In this document: positions 34,169 to 44,746 of the stretch, one piece after another
Position numbering within the stretch: position 1 is the stretch's first letter
Layout: the number at the start of each line of letters is the position of its first letter
From: Ascarosepion bandense
Taxonomy: Eukaryota; Mollusca; Cephalopoda; Sepiida; Sepiidae
Length of the DNA: 64,000 nt
Reading direction: 5' to 3'
Assembly (NCBI GenBank): GCA_037127315.1
Contig: JBBBDQ010000230.1
Location: forward strand, 216,001-280,000
The notes under the pieces: generated by a model
Told to the model about the DNA's origin: nothing
The model's input: the letters and a program-made list of their open reading frames with translations, nothing else
Database searches by the model: none
Made by a program: the position numbers and the translations under genes

Positions 34169-35505
34169 TTTTATTATTATTTCTTCAATACTCACATTAC
34201 CCAGGCTATTCTCTCACTCGTGGTGGCTTGTGATGACATGATTAAATAAAGAAAAAGAAAGAAGTATCGAGCGAAACGTGTTAATCAATAAAATTACATA
34301 TCTATCTACTGTATAATTTAATCAAAACATTTTACACTTTACACATATATAAATGAATAAAAGAACAAAATAGGAACCATATCTCAATCTGACATGTTTC
34401 AATTTTATTAAAGCTACTGCAGATATCGAGAGAAAAATGAAAAAATAAACAAAGAAACAATGTACTGGTATGTTGCAATTAGGCGTTAATTGTCATTCGT
34501 CAGATATGCGTTACGTGTAATAAAGCAATCGATAATTCTTTTATATTTTTAAATATATGTGTGTGGAGTATTTTGGATGGTAAAGTGTATAATAGTGTAT
34601 GTTTTTATAATAATCACTAAGGTATATCATCCTCATTTCTTGCCTAAAGCCACGATTGGAAGCCAGGAGTTATCTCCCTCTAATACTGCATGTTGCTTGT
34701 TCACCACTGCTCTAGCCTTTTATGGAACTCACAACTCTATCAGTCAAATCAGAAACTAACCAACGTCTATATCCACTGACCCATGTGTTGTAATAAAGGG
34801 TTTGGTCCGAAATTCCTAGAACCTGAAGAACGGAGCGTACAACGGCCGAAACATTTGTATAAATGGTAACAAAGACGAGGACAATATTCCGAATATTGTA
34901 AATACTGCAAATACTACCTCATTTCAGAAATATAGACAAATACCAAAAGATAATTCATTATGAAGTAACTAAGCGTACTGAAAGGAAGTTAACAGTAAAA
35001 GATTAACTACCAGAAAACAATACAATACATTTTCAGGGGTCAACACAACAAAAGGCAATAAAAAGCAATCACAATTTATCTGTAGACCCATTCAAATACA
35101 AAGATATTAAATTGCAACATGCTTCATTTAAAGAAGTAAAAGACCGGCAAACAACAACAGATGAAATTAAAATTGCTCGGAAGAGTTAAGACATGACAAT
35201 TGTGCTTTGGAGAAACTTCGGAGTCGGCATATCTTTGCTCAGTTATATCACAAACGTCTCTATAATAATCCTATTAACGCTTTATCTCTGTCTCCATATT
35301 GAGCACTTTACGACAAAAAAAATTATTTCCAAAATATTATTTTTTTTTCAACTAACCACTGATAACACAGCAACTTTGGCACTAAGCGTAATTGCAACTC
35401 AATCATTTAAAATCTTCTGTACAAGAAAGACGGAAGCTGAAGATGGTTCGCCTGAAATAGGCTTACACTTCCACTTAACCATGGAATAACGTGTCTGTCT
35501 CAATG
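34169..35505. other. No gene; two weak hammerhead-like stretches
   Basis: 34335-34430 (minus) has gaaacatgtcagatt behind a ctgcagta box and resembles the left arm of inverted repeat A. 34804-34833 (plus) has CTGAAGA, a spacer, then GCCGAAAC. Both are degraded. The small frames at 34559 and 35193 show no motif. Confidence 0.35.

Positions 35506-35506
<1 letters not shown>

Positions 35507-35578
<72 letters not shown>
35507..35578. repeat. (CA)n(TA)n microsatellite
   Basis: (AC)n to 35540, then (AT)n to 35578. Confidence 0.95.
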
Positions 35579-35581
<3 letters not shown>

Positions 35582-35599
35582 GTGTATTTTGGCAGCATT

Positions 35600-35700
35600 T
35601 TTTCATTAATGCAGGTTTCATTGAATAATATGGACAAGTTCTGTCTATTAATTTTGTGTAGGATCCGTTCATACCGTCTGATTTACTTGATGGTAATATT
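35600..35700 (-). repeat. Hammerhead-like repeat, 3' part
   Basis: Reverse copy of the tgaaacctgcat end block (35612-35630) and its neighbours, leading into inverted repeat B. Confidence 0.5.
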
Positions 35701-35943
35701 GTTGAATGACAACAAAAAATCACAGTAATTGTTGATTTTTTTATCGGGTCTAAGCTTTCGGCTCACATAAGCCATTATCAAAGAGTAAATATTAACACAC
35801 AGAAAACATAGAACATTTAAGCTATTAACAAAATGTTCTATGTTTTCTGTGTGTTAATATTTACTCTTTGATAATGGCTTATGTGAGCCGAAAGCTTACA
35901 CCCGATAAAAAATCAACAATTACTGTGATTTTTTGTTGTCTTT

Positions 35944-35947
<4 letters not shown>
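35701..35947. repeat. Inverted repeat B: near-perfect 117-bp palindrome
   Basis: Arms 35701-35817 and 35832-35947 with a 14-nt spacer (taagctattaacaa). By eye there are about two mismatches and one length difference. Each arm carries, pointing outward from the centre, ttGATAATGGC, a loop, then GCCGAAAGCTTA (plus 35869-35896; minus 35783-35752), a hammerhead-like core with a 4-bp GGCT/AGCC stem. (TA)n lies on both outer sides. Confidence 0.95.
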
Positions 35948-35993
<46 letters not shown>

Positions 35994-35994
<1 letters not shown>

Positions 35995-36370
35995 TAGCAG
36001 TATAGCCCGGAGTTGCTCGGATGTAATGAAAACTGTTATATATATATTATCAATTTTCTGCACTATTGTAAGAACTGCAACCTTGAAACTTCTGAATATC
36101 GTTTCTTATGCCTTTGTCTATGAGTGTATCAAATTTGATTAACATCGGACAAATCTTTCTATAAACCGATTTTTTCGATTATCAATTTTCAATATTTATT
36201 GGGGGGTATCTCGACACAAAACCTAGCTGAGAACACTCGCAGACGCTTATAGTACAACTGTGTAAATTTTCAAGAAAATCGGTTCAGCCATATTGGAGTC
36301 TATAGGTAACACACACACAAAGACACACACACACAAAGTTCCATTTATGAATAAGTTTAGATATATATAA
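35994..36370 (-). mobile_element. Helitron-like element, copy B (short)
   Basis: CTAG end at 35994-35997 with hairpin CCGAGCAACTCCGG upstream on the minus strand. It then jumps directly to the outer segment shared with 2050-2385 (tgcaaccttgaaact, tcaaatttgattaacatcgg, tttcaagaaaatcggtt). It lacks the middle part present in copies A and C. Confidence 0.65.
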
Positions 36371-36690
36371 TTTTTGTATTTAGGAAGCAAATATTCTTTT
36401 AGACATGACTGATTGAATTAATTACAAACATTATTTCTGCTTATTTTTAATAAAATCCGTCCATACTCACGGATAATCTTTCGCATATTATAATTGAAAG
36501 ATGTAAGAAGTGAGCTGTAACGTTGACAGATGATTTTATTATTCATTTTTATTTAATTCTCGAATGTTCCCAAGAACTTTCAATGTCTTTCCAAGATCAT
36601 CTTCTGGAATGCGTGTTGTGGTTACAAAAAATAACCGCAAGTCTGTGTTGCTGAAAATTACTGTAAATTTTCTTCTTGCTTCAAATAAAC
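36371..36690. other. No gene recognised
   Basis: AT-rich. The frame at 36564-36845 runs into the (TA)n array. Confidence 0.5.
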
Positions 36691-36692
36691 AA

Positions 36693-36693
<1 letters not shown>

Positions 36694-36736
<43 letters not shown>

Positions 36737-36763
36737 TTGTTTATATATATCTTTGTTTTTGTT

Positions 36764-36826
<63 letters not shown>

Positions 36827-36852
36827 ATTACTTCACTATGACTAATATATAA

Positions 36853-36890
<38 letters not shown>
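36694..36890. repeat. (TA)n and (GT)n arrays
   Basis: Several (TA)n blocks with interspersed ctttgttt spacers, then (GT)n at 36778-36797 and 36862-36890. Confidence 0.9.
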
Positions 36891-36892
<2 letters not shown>

Positions 36893-37089
36893 TGAGTCAT
36901 GTTTACCAATATACCAATAGTTACCAATATACTTGAGTGGCAACCAGACTAGGGAAAGAAATGCCTGCAGAATGCTTATTACTGCAGCTTGGAATTACCT
37001 GTTGATAAAAAATTAACTTTTATTGTGCCATCTTATCTGGAGTTAAATAGAAAAGTTCGATACAGAACATGATGATCTAACTAGATATA

Positions 37090-37190
37090 CACACCCACCC
37101 ACACCAACACACACAGAGACACACAGACATATATATATACATATATATATACATATATATATATATATACACTCTCTCTTTCTCTCTCTT

Positions 37191-37227
<37 letters not shown>

Positions 37228-37300
37228 GTAAAACATCTATGTGCATATGTTGTACATACATATATATGCGTGTGTGTATACATGTAAGCATTTATATACA
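37090..37300. repeat. CA/TA/CT compound microsatellite
   Basis: (CA)n, (TA)n, (CT)n with tctttctc interruptions, then (TA)n. Frames here are artefacts. Confidence 0.9.
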
Positions 37301-37324
37301 TACGTACATTGCGTATTTGGGCAT

Positions 37325-37520
37325 CAACCTCTCATTTATGCAGGTTTCACTGAAAATGATAGACGAGTTTTTATCGTGAAGCTTTTTATATAATTTGTCA
37401 TGTGTGTTTAGAATTTTTTTCTGAACACGAATTATGTAGTAATGTTTGTGTAATGTTTAGTTTCTGAGCAAATCCGGCTAATCCTTTAGTCACTATCAAG
37501 GGTGAATTTTATTTTACGTG
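37325..37520 (-). repeat. Hammerhead-like repeat, copy 4
   Basis: On the minus strand, cacccTTGATAGTGACT at about 37500 and TAGCCGGA start the repeat. aattatataaaaagctt (as at 13750) and tcattttcagtgaaacctgcat (37350) end it. The order is the same as in copies 1 and 2; the core is degraded. Confidence 0.55.
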
Positions 37521-37537
37521 TAACTGAATATATGTAG

Positions 37538-37945
37538 ATTTTCCAGAGGGACGTCGCATAAGAAATCACGAAAGGCGTCCCAGTTAGCCTTTTGATCTGA
37601 TAGATAGTGACTATGCCTCTGATATTTCTTCCTGGGTGAAAACTGGCATTGATGCTTTCATACCTACCAGGAAGTTACGTTTCAAACCTCATTTCTCCCC
37701 TTGGTTCTCTCCTGCCTGTTTGGCCGCCATTGCCCACAGGAACCACTACTTCCGACTATTTCGGAGACATTCATCTGACCACAAGAGGCGCCTAGTCAGG
37801 TCTGCTCGTAATGAGTGCAAGAGAATCCTGAATGACGCCAAGCGGTTGTTTGCTAAGAGAATGAGGCAGGGCATAGCGGACCGCAAATTCGGCTCCAAGG
37901 ACTATTGGCGGTTATGCAAACGAGTGCACTACACATGAAGACATT
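37538..37945 (+). pseudogene. LINE-J linker fragment with an inverted 5' piece
   Basis: 37604-37938 is LINE-J in plus orientation. It reads DYASDISSWVKTGIDAFIP, TRKLRFKPHFSPWFSPACLA, RNECKRILNDAKRLFAKRMR and FGSKDYWRLCKR, equivalent to 8917-8620 of the reference copy. It preserves residues after GIDAFI that the reference copy lost. 37540-37603 is the adjacent LINE-J segment (equivalent to 8918-8990) in the opposite orientation. The join is at the same family coordinate. No downstream RT follows. Confidence 0.75.
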
Positions 37946-38175
37946 CTAAAACTAAAATATTCTGTTAATCTTTTTAAATGATTTGTGCGCGTTTTTATAG
38001 TTGCCAACACTGTTTGTTTATAGATACGTAATTTAGAATGAAGCTCATTTCGTCTTTTTGCCTTGATAAAGCCCATCACAGAACGTAAACGCGTAGGCGA
38101 TTTAAATACAGTTTTCTTCTTGTTTTTATTTTATTTAACCATCTTGTTCTTAATCATAGATCATAACTGAGCATA

Positions 38176-38237
<62 letters not shown>

Positions 38238-38274
38238 CTGTATCGAGGCAGCAGATAATATTCTAAACATATAT
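37946..38274. other. No gene; hammerhead-like scrap at 38061 and (CA)n(TA)n at 38181-38238
   Basis: 38061-38098 has ctTGATAAAGCCC, a loop, then acgTAAACGCG: the UGAUAA-stem-GAAA plan in eroded form. Confidence 0.4.
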
Positions 38275-38552
38275 TGTTAAATATAACAGACAATGAATTT
38301 TTTCAGAAATTTAAATGCAAAGTTAATACTCATCTACTAACCACTGGACTCTAGCTCTCTCCCCTCCCCTGTATAACCTTCACTTTCTCTCCTCCTATGT
38401 ATCTGTCATCGCACCTGCTTTCTCAGCTTTCTATTGTTCCTTTCTAACTAGCTTGTACTCCTCACTCTTTTCTAATTAATCTTTTTACATTTATGTAACC
38501 CCCTGCACATCAGTGGCGTTTCTGCCTTGCTCGCGGTGAAATGATTAAAACA
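38275..38552 (+). mobile_element. LINE-J 3' UTR and tail
   Basis: aatttaaatgcaaagttaat at 38310 (the end of ORF2), a C/T-rich 3' UTR, then the tail taaccccctgcacatcagtg, tgccttgctcgcggtgaaat, gattaaaa at 38497-38550. Confidence 0.85.
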
Positions 38553-38561
38553 AAAATATAT

Positions 38562-38760
38562 ATATCACCCCGAGCAAGGTGGAAACGCCACTGATGTGCA
38601 GGGGGCTACGTACGTAAAAAGCCTAGAAGAGAGAAAGCCGGAAACCACATCCTAAACAGGAAACAATGGATGAGCCTCTACACCTGTTCAGTAGACGGAG
38701 GTGGAGTGTGAACCGGGCGATAGTTTAGATTATCTACTCCAATTGAAGAAAAAATAAAAA
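38562..38760 (-). mobile_element. SINE-like element with LINE-J tail, single body
   Basis: Tail 38564-38612, then body 38625-38755 matching each of the two bodies at 18.0-18.3 kb. It stands tail to tail with the LINE-J copy just upstream. Confidence 0.65.
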
Positions 38761-39480
38761 TAAAAGGTAACGGTTAGTTAAAGTCCGGTCAAAGAAATTT
38801 CTTTGAAAAAAGATGAAGAGCACTCGTTCAAATAACCATAAAACTTTTTTTAAATTAGCCACAAAAAAATAGAACAATAAAATCTAGGCAAAATTATAAC
38901 TTACATTTAAGAATATTTCAAAGCTGATCCCAACCCAAACACACGTGTACTACTGCCAGTAGAAAAAAAAGAATTATTTTATCTTCTTTGGCTGAGGGGT
39001 GGTATGATTGATTATGAGCAATTCTAAAAATTGTATTTTTGCTTTAATTTCTGGTGGAAATAAAGAGAAAAATTGTATAACATTTGGATAGTTTTTTTTG
39101 TTATTATTTTTATCATTATTTTTATTATGCTTTCAGAGAGGTTACAGGAACATTAATATAAAGACATGAACTATCAAATTTATGTGACGTCCTAGAACCG
39201 CATTACAAATTTACGACCTGCGTCTGGTATTGTTATCATGCTACTGTTATCATTTCATAGCAATGTTTCATGTCAACACAAGGTAATATCATCTTTGATC
39301 GTGGATATCTTTATGTTATCAGTCCTGTAAACTCTCTGAAAATAGCTCATTTGAGCTAAAAGCTTAGAACCAGCATAAATAAAAATATCCGAATGTTGGA
39401 CAATTTTTGTCTTTAATTTCACATAAAATTAAAGCCCAAATACGATGTTTAGAACGGTACATGATTAAACATAATAGACA
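38761..39480. other. No gene; hammerhead-like stretch at 39332-39372
   Basis: 39333-39366 reads ctctCTGAAAATAGCTC, a loop, then GAGCTAAAAGCTTAGA. It is close to the core in inverted repeat B with AGCTC/GAGCT as stem and GAAA eroded to TAAAA. Confidence 0.45.
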
Positions 39481-39504
39481 TTTATTTTCTGTTATATTTA
39501 ACAA

Positions 39505-39505
39505 A

Positions 39506-39543
<38 letters not shown>

Positions 39544-39577
39544 ATAATTTATTTGTATAATATATCATTTATTATTA

Positions 39578-39613
<36 letters not shown>

Positions 39614-39778
39614 CCACTTTTTTGCTCTTCATTTTCATTGCTTTTCTTATAATTCCAACGATTTTCTCCTGATGAGATGTTGGACGAAAGAGCTCTTGAG
39701 ACTGTTAATAAATTCCTTGTTTTTAAAGTAGTATATATATATATATAATCATTAATAAACATATATATATATAATCAT

Positions 39779-39813
<35 letters not shown>

Positions 39814-39839
39814 ATTAATTTTATATAATATATATATAT

Positions 39840-39896
<57 letters not shown>

Positions 39897-39912
39897 ATAT
39901 ATATATATATTA
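39505..39912. repeat. (TA)n/(GT)n arrays
   Basis: Successive (TA)n blocks with ttaattttat spacers. Frames rich in I/Y are artefacts. Confidence 0.9.
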
Positions 39913-40019
39913 ATTTTCGCTTATCTTGGCAAATAGCTGAATCGAGAAAGATAATTATGTTTCTTAAAATTAATAGATGACGACTACTCATTTTGAAAAG
40001 GAACAATTTTCGACTCAGT

Positions 40020-40500
40020 GCCGTAAATTGTTCGTCTTCTTTTATGTTCCGTATCCCTTCAGGACGCTGGTGATCATGTCCCTCCACATCCCCCTATTCG
40101 TTGTAAGTCTTTACATTTTTTCTCTTGTTTTCCCTGTCAACCTTGCTCTGGCATCTACTTACTCAAGTCTTTCAAGTATACCTCGCGATGCTTTCTCCGG
40201 TCTCACTTTTCCCCTACCCGTTCTGTAAGGATTACATTTTCCAAAAACCGTTTTTTCTCAGGACGTGTCCCAGAAACTTCTGTTGCTTCTTGATGTGAAG
40301 TGTAAGTTTCTTTTTCGTTTTCATCCTCTCCAATACATTATCTTTGCTCACATGTTTGGTCAGTACTATCCTCAGCATCCTTCTGTAGGATCGGTTTTCT
40401 CTTGCTTCACTTTTCTCTTTCATTTTTGATGAGATGGTACAGCATTTGTTGTCATATAAAAGGACAGATATTATGTAACAGTTTAGTACTGTTTTTGTGC
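40020..40500 (-). pseudogene. RTE-like LINE, RT C-terminal fragment
   Basis: Minus strand: CYIISVLLYDNKCCTI (40470), RSYRRMLRIVLTKHVS (40390), LHIKKQQKFLGHVLRKNGF (40280), then GHDHQRPEGIRNIKEDE in another frame near 40080. It matches the fragments at 22.2 kb and 47.1 kb. Confidence 0.75.
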
Positions 40501-40547
40501 ATTGTCTCCAACGAAAATTTTCTCTCTCTATTAAAATTCGGTTTGGG

Positions 40548-40690
40548 CACCTCAGCGTGGTGTAAAGGTTAGCAGGGTTGTCGTGTTAGAACCTATTACA
40601 ACTCAGTAGTGAGTTCGATCCTCACTGAATGCCTCATACTTTCGGCCTTGTGCTTACAAAATCAACTATTCAACATCGGTTATAAATCCT
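40548..40690 (+). repeat. tRNA-like SINE head (family S2)
   Basis: A-box-like cgtggtgtaaaggttagcag at 40555 and B-box-like gtgagttcgatcctcac at about 40608, followed by atactttcggccttgtgctt. Related heads occur at 43262 and 43908. Confidence 0.6.
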
Positions 40691-40710
40691 AACATTCATC
40701 CGTCTTATAC

Positions 40711-40843
40711 AGAGAGGGAGGGAGAGAGAGAGAGAGAGAGCGCGAAAGAAAGAGAGAGAGAGAGTGAGAAAATGATGGATGGAGAGAAAGAAAAAACAAA
40801 ATTGAAGGAAGTAAATGGGCGATATAGATACTCAAAATAAAAG

Positions 40844-40901
<58 letters not shown>

Positions 40902-40905
40902 TTGA
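40711..40905. repeat. (GA)n/(TA)n arrays
   Basis: (GA)n at 40711-40765 and (TA)n(GA)n at 40846-40902. Confidence 0.9.
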
Positions 40906-41281
40906 AAGAATTATAAACACCGTAAAAGAGAGAGGGGGAATAGATATTGAAGAATGATAAGAAAGATTAGACATTGATAACGGTTAACGGAATAGATTAA
41001 ATACGAGATGAAAATATAGATTTCTAGGAACGACTAATTTCATTTCAGTTTTATTAAAGACGGTCTTTTCTTTGATAATAGGACAGAAAATGTAAAATAA
41101 ATTTTGTTGCTGAATTCTTGCATGAGGCTTCGTTAATTTACCAGCAAATATAATGCAGAGATTAATATCCTAACTTCCGGATATATGTTACCCATAACCT
41201 GATACGAAGTTCTATCAAATACCTTTTCATGTACTTAATCACTGAATAAAATTGATAAAGTGATTTTTAAGATATACGATG
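40906..41281. other. No gene recognised
   Basis: AT-rich, unassigned. Confidence 0.45.
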
Positions 41282-41592
41282 TGTTGGGGATCGCCCCTTT
41301 GTACATAATAATAGACTCGCCTGATGTGTACATATAATCCTGCCTATACAGAGAACGGCTGATTAGTTGCGTATTCAGTAAGTTGGTGCAGTTGTTTGAA
41401 TACAGACTCATTACCCAGACATACTATTTCACTGCAAGTCTGTATATATCGATTTCTGCTAATAGTATTCCTGAAGTGACTAACCCGTGTTCTAGTTTGT
41501 ATATTTTGTTCAATATAACTTATATTTTCCATCTCCATATCTGTTTTTGTTATTTATTATTTTGTGTGGTGTCCCACCCGGAATCCAAAACA
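41282..41592 (+). repeat. Gypsy-type LTR
   Basis: Starts TGTTGGGGATCGCCCC at 41282 and ends GGAATCCAAAACA at 41592. A tRNA primer-site-like ttggcgacgaagaatc follows at once. A TG..CA LTR next to a TGGCGACGA-type primer binding site is the usual layout of Ty3/Gypsy elements. TATA-like gtatatatcg at about 41443. No gag or pol follows, so this is a 5' LTR plus leader of a deleted element. The frames across it are not genes. Confidence 0.65.
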
Positions 41593-41610
41593 AATTGGCG
41601 ACGAAGAATC
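41593..41610 (+). other. Primer binding site of the LTR element
   Basis: aattggcgacgaagaatc directly after the LTR. A similar gttggctacgaagaac occurs about 70 bp later, perhaps a duplication of the leader. Confidence 0.55.
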
Positions 41611-43250
41611 AAACAATTTCACGCGGAGAGAAAAATACGTTTTTCACGTCAGTCGCCACAACAAGTTGGCTACGAAGAACTCGAACTCACGTACAACCCC
41701 AACCACAACAGGATGTTACCCTTATTTTTAAAGTTCTCGTATATACACAAGTATTGCAAACTTTTTATAATCGTTTTTATGTAAAAAAAATAAGGAATCA
41801 CACTATACTGGGCGTACTCGAGACAACCCCTTCCTGAACCTCGACCAATCCGCCCATATTGTCTTTGCTTGATCTCCGACCGGCCGAAGTCGGTTTACTT
41901 GTTATCAGCTGGCTAGTTTAGTCCAGACATGCGAGAGGGCGGTATATAGTTAAAACCAGATATAACGTGATCCCCGGTTCCCGGTAGCTGGCGAACAGAA
42001 TATAATCAGTACAACACTGCAACACCACGGGTATAGATTCATATGTATTTATATATCGATTATGTACACAATTATAAGCTAGTTCAAAGCTGGGAGACGC
42101 ACAATTAGTTGGCTGCTTTTTTAGTATCAAACTACAATAACAATGATCTCGGGGCTGTGGCTTGCTCTAGTAGCACAGCGATTTCAGAACGTCTCCTGCA
42201 AAATCACGGGCCTAGTTCAGATAATTTCATTTTTCACCTCTAATTTTATTGAAAAGGCACAAAACCGGGGTGTAAAGTTAGTTATGAAGCATTCTGTTTC
42301 CCTCCCTGTATAAGTCTTACCAGTTGTAAATGAAAATAACGTCAGTTATCTATTTCTTTGGCCCTTCACCGCTGAAGGGGAATAACTTACTCTTTCTTGT
42401 TGCTTGCCTGTCCGTACCAAAAGCTCATGTAAACAAAGACAAATAATTCTCACAGTCCAATTTGATTGGGGGGACATAAACCGTCAAAACAGGACGACGA
42501 TTTTATGTCTACGGCCATCCACACACATTCAATAAATTCGTTTACTTTTCCCGACAAAATTAAATTTATTTTTCTCATTCGATTCAATTTAAAAAAAAAT
42601 TATTCTTATCTTTTAAATCAACAATAAAATTAATACTGGATATAGGGTTACATCATACATTTTTGAGGACCGGTTTCACCATACCAAGGTAATTTTTTTC
42701 TAAAGAGGTTTAAAATCCATACCAAAAAATCAAGGGGTGCACTCTACATAAAGTCAGCGTACACACGAGTATATACGGTAGTATATAACTGACATCCAAT
42801 GAAAGCAATTACTACCCTTGTTTCTTTAATAAATTTATCACTTATCCGTACACGGAAGCATAAGCACTCCGACGTGAATTCTATCCTCGCTGGTCGCTGT
42901 TTTGGTTTTGTGGGTAACCTGCATCCGGCAGCAAGGTCTCAAATTAGGAGGTTGTCAAGAGTAGGGAACAACCTCTCAACTGCAGTTGTTCGCAGGGTCA
43001 CCCTAATCCGGAGTGGTAGCACATGTTAGAGTCCCAGCTATGAGCAAATAGTTAACACCCTAAACTTGGGTCAAAACACTATGAATGTATGAAAATACAC
43101 TTTTATAGAAAACATACATAGAAATAGACTTTTTATTAAAAAAAATAAGCATTTTGAAGGAAACTCATTATCAACAATACATTTTTGAAGGAAAAAAATA
43201 TTACCAGCAATGAATTTTTTAATTTTTTAACATCTAAGCCAAAATTAGAA
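41611..43250. other. No gene recognised; GC-richer patch 41800-42060
   Basis: Possible leader and LTR debris to about 42060. The 76-residue frame at 42799-43029 (AGRCFGFVGNLHPAARSQIR and so on) has balanced composition but no family I recognise. Confidence 0.4.
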
Positions 43251-43254
43251 AAAT

Positions 43255-43345
43255 CTTTTGGGCACTTTGAAGTGGTATAATGGTTAGCAAGCTTGTCTCG
43301 CTTGATCAATTACGAGTTAATATGGAGTTCAAATATCGAACCCAC
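43255..43345 (+). repeat. tRNA-like SINE head (family S2), diverged
   Basis: gaagtggtataatggttagc (A box) at 43270. The B-box region gagttcaaatatcgaa at 43325 is eroded. It leads into the RT-derived triplicate. Confidence 0.5.
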
Positions 43346-43360
43346 ACTGTTGACATTTTT

Positions 43361-43700
43361 AATATCTTGGAGAATGTTTAACAGAGGATGGTATATGTGA
43401 CATCAAAATCCGAAGTTTAAAATACCAATGATACCTTCCAAAAGTTAGGCAAAGGACACAACTTCTAATATCTAGGAAGAGTTTTATCAAAGGATGGAGA
43501 ATGTGGCACCAAAATCCGAAGACTTATTGGAGTATCAAAATGTGTCTTCTAAACGCTAAGCAGAGTACATAAGTTTTAATATCAAGGAGTAGATTTAAGA
43601 CAAGATGGAAAATTTTACACCAAATTTTGAAAGGTCATTGGAATAGTAAAAGTTGCCTTTCAAAAGATCTGCACAGTAACAAACAAATGTTTTAGAAAGA
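43361..43700 (+). repeat. RT-derived tandem triplicate, locus 1
   Basis: Three units begin at 43361, 43467 and 43578 (aatatct.gg / aatatcaagg). Each translates to a variant of YLGRVLSKDGECGTKIRRLI plus GVSKCVF and a short tail, matching the YLGSVLTEDG block of the RTE-like RT at 22.4 kb. The spacing is 106-111 bp, close to 37 codons. After the third unit come KVAFQKICTV and NSPELLRNT, the normal continuation of the RT. Confidence 0.7.
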
Positions 43701-43776
43701 AGAAAAATAGTCCCGAACTGTTACGCAATACCAGACTCCATACATGATACAGAATATCTGACAATTTCTTCTCTCG

Positions 43777-43779
<3 letters not shown>

Positions 43780-43809
<30 letters not shown>

Positions 43810-43845
43810 TCACTCAAAAACACGCACACACACATACACACAGAG
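43780..43845. repeat. (CT)n(CA)n microsatellite
   Basis: ctctctctctcacacacaca with acactcactc interruptions. Confidence 0.9.
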
Positions 43846-43894
43846 AAATTCTTCCGGCAATATAAATTTAGTTTCACACCTAAGTTACGATTAG

Positions 43895-44000
43895 AAAATC
43901 ATTTGAACGCTTCGACGTGGTCTTATGGTTGTCTATCTAGATGAATTACGCACAACGTAGTGGGTTCGCCCCTCGTTGCGTGTCACGTACTTTCGGTCTT
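43895..44000 (+). repeat. tRNA-like SINE head (family S2), diverged
   Basis: cgacgtggtcttatggttgt at 43912, B-box-like gtgggttcgcccctcg at 43959, then tactttcggtcttgtac as at 40640. Confidence 0.55.
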
Positions 44001-44009
44001 GTACTACAT

Positions 44010-44512
44010 CTGAGCTATGCTTCTGCTCCGAAAAACTTAGGTTATTGGTGCCCCCTCCTCAAGAATTTACATGTGCAACCAGACTAGCAACAAGTTCCCA
44101 CCCATTTCATTTGGATCAACCACATGCAACCGAGAATTTTACCTCACAGCTTTTTTTCTCGCACTTCCCGCCGGTGGAACTCCTTTCCGTATACTTGCTT
44201 TTCTGATGGGTACAACCTCCAGGAATTTAAATGCAATGTCAATTCCCATTTCTTATCCACTTGACTCCAGCCTTTTCTATATCACCTCCTATATCTTGTT
44301 CTTTTCCTTTCTCTCTACCTCCGTAACTGTCTTCACATTTGTGTTCCCATCCTTCCTTTACTCTTTCTCTGACATTCCCTGTAACTGGTTCATCTTTCTC
44401 TTTACTCTCCTCCTGCCTAAACATTTTGCCCTCCTAAACTTTTACTCTCTGATATAGCCTCTGAGCATTAGTGGCGGTACTGCCTTGCTTGGCGTGAGAT
44501 GATTAAAAAATG
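44010..44512 (+). pseudogene. LINE-J ORF2 end, 3' UTR and tail
   Basis: SEKLRLLVPPPQEFTCATRLA at 44031, then a shifted FPPISFGSTTCNREFYL and LNAMSIPIS (44225), a C/T-rich 3' UTR, and the tail gagcattagtggcggtactg, ccttgcttggcgtgagatga, ttaaaaaa at 44462-44508. Confidence 0.85.
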
Positions 44513-44675
44513 CATAGAATGTCACCATGCAGTGAAAAAAAAAAGAACCAATTGTTTAATGTCTTCTGTCCTTACCTCATTAACTATTCGGTTTTTATTG
44601 CGTGGAAGATCAAAAGACTTATCTGATGCTACTTGGATTCAGTGAGAACAAGAATCTCCGTATAAATAAGGCAAG

Positions 44676-44745
<70 letters not shown>
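44513..44745. repeat. Unassigned spacer and (GT)n array
   Basis: (GT)n at 44678-44745, forming the 5' edge of the Helitron-like copy. Confidence 0.85.

Positions 44746-44746
<1 letters not shown>

Noticed and set aside
34804..34833. Hammerhead ribozyme candidate CTGAAGA..GCCGAAAC
   Set aside because: The boxes fit CUGANGA and GAAA, but helix II pairs only weakly and no stem III or I is evident. Kept only as a degraded scrap.
42799..43029. 76-residue frame with balanced composition
   Set aside because: It looks better than its neighbours but has no recognised motif or context. It is probably an unassigned repeat.
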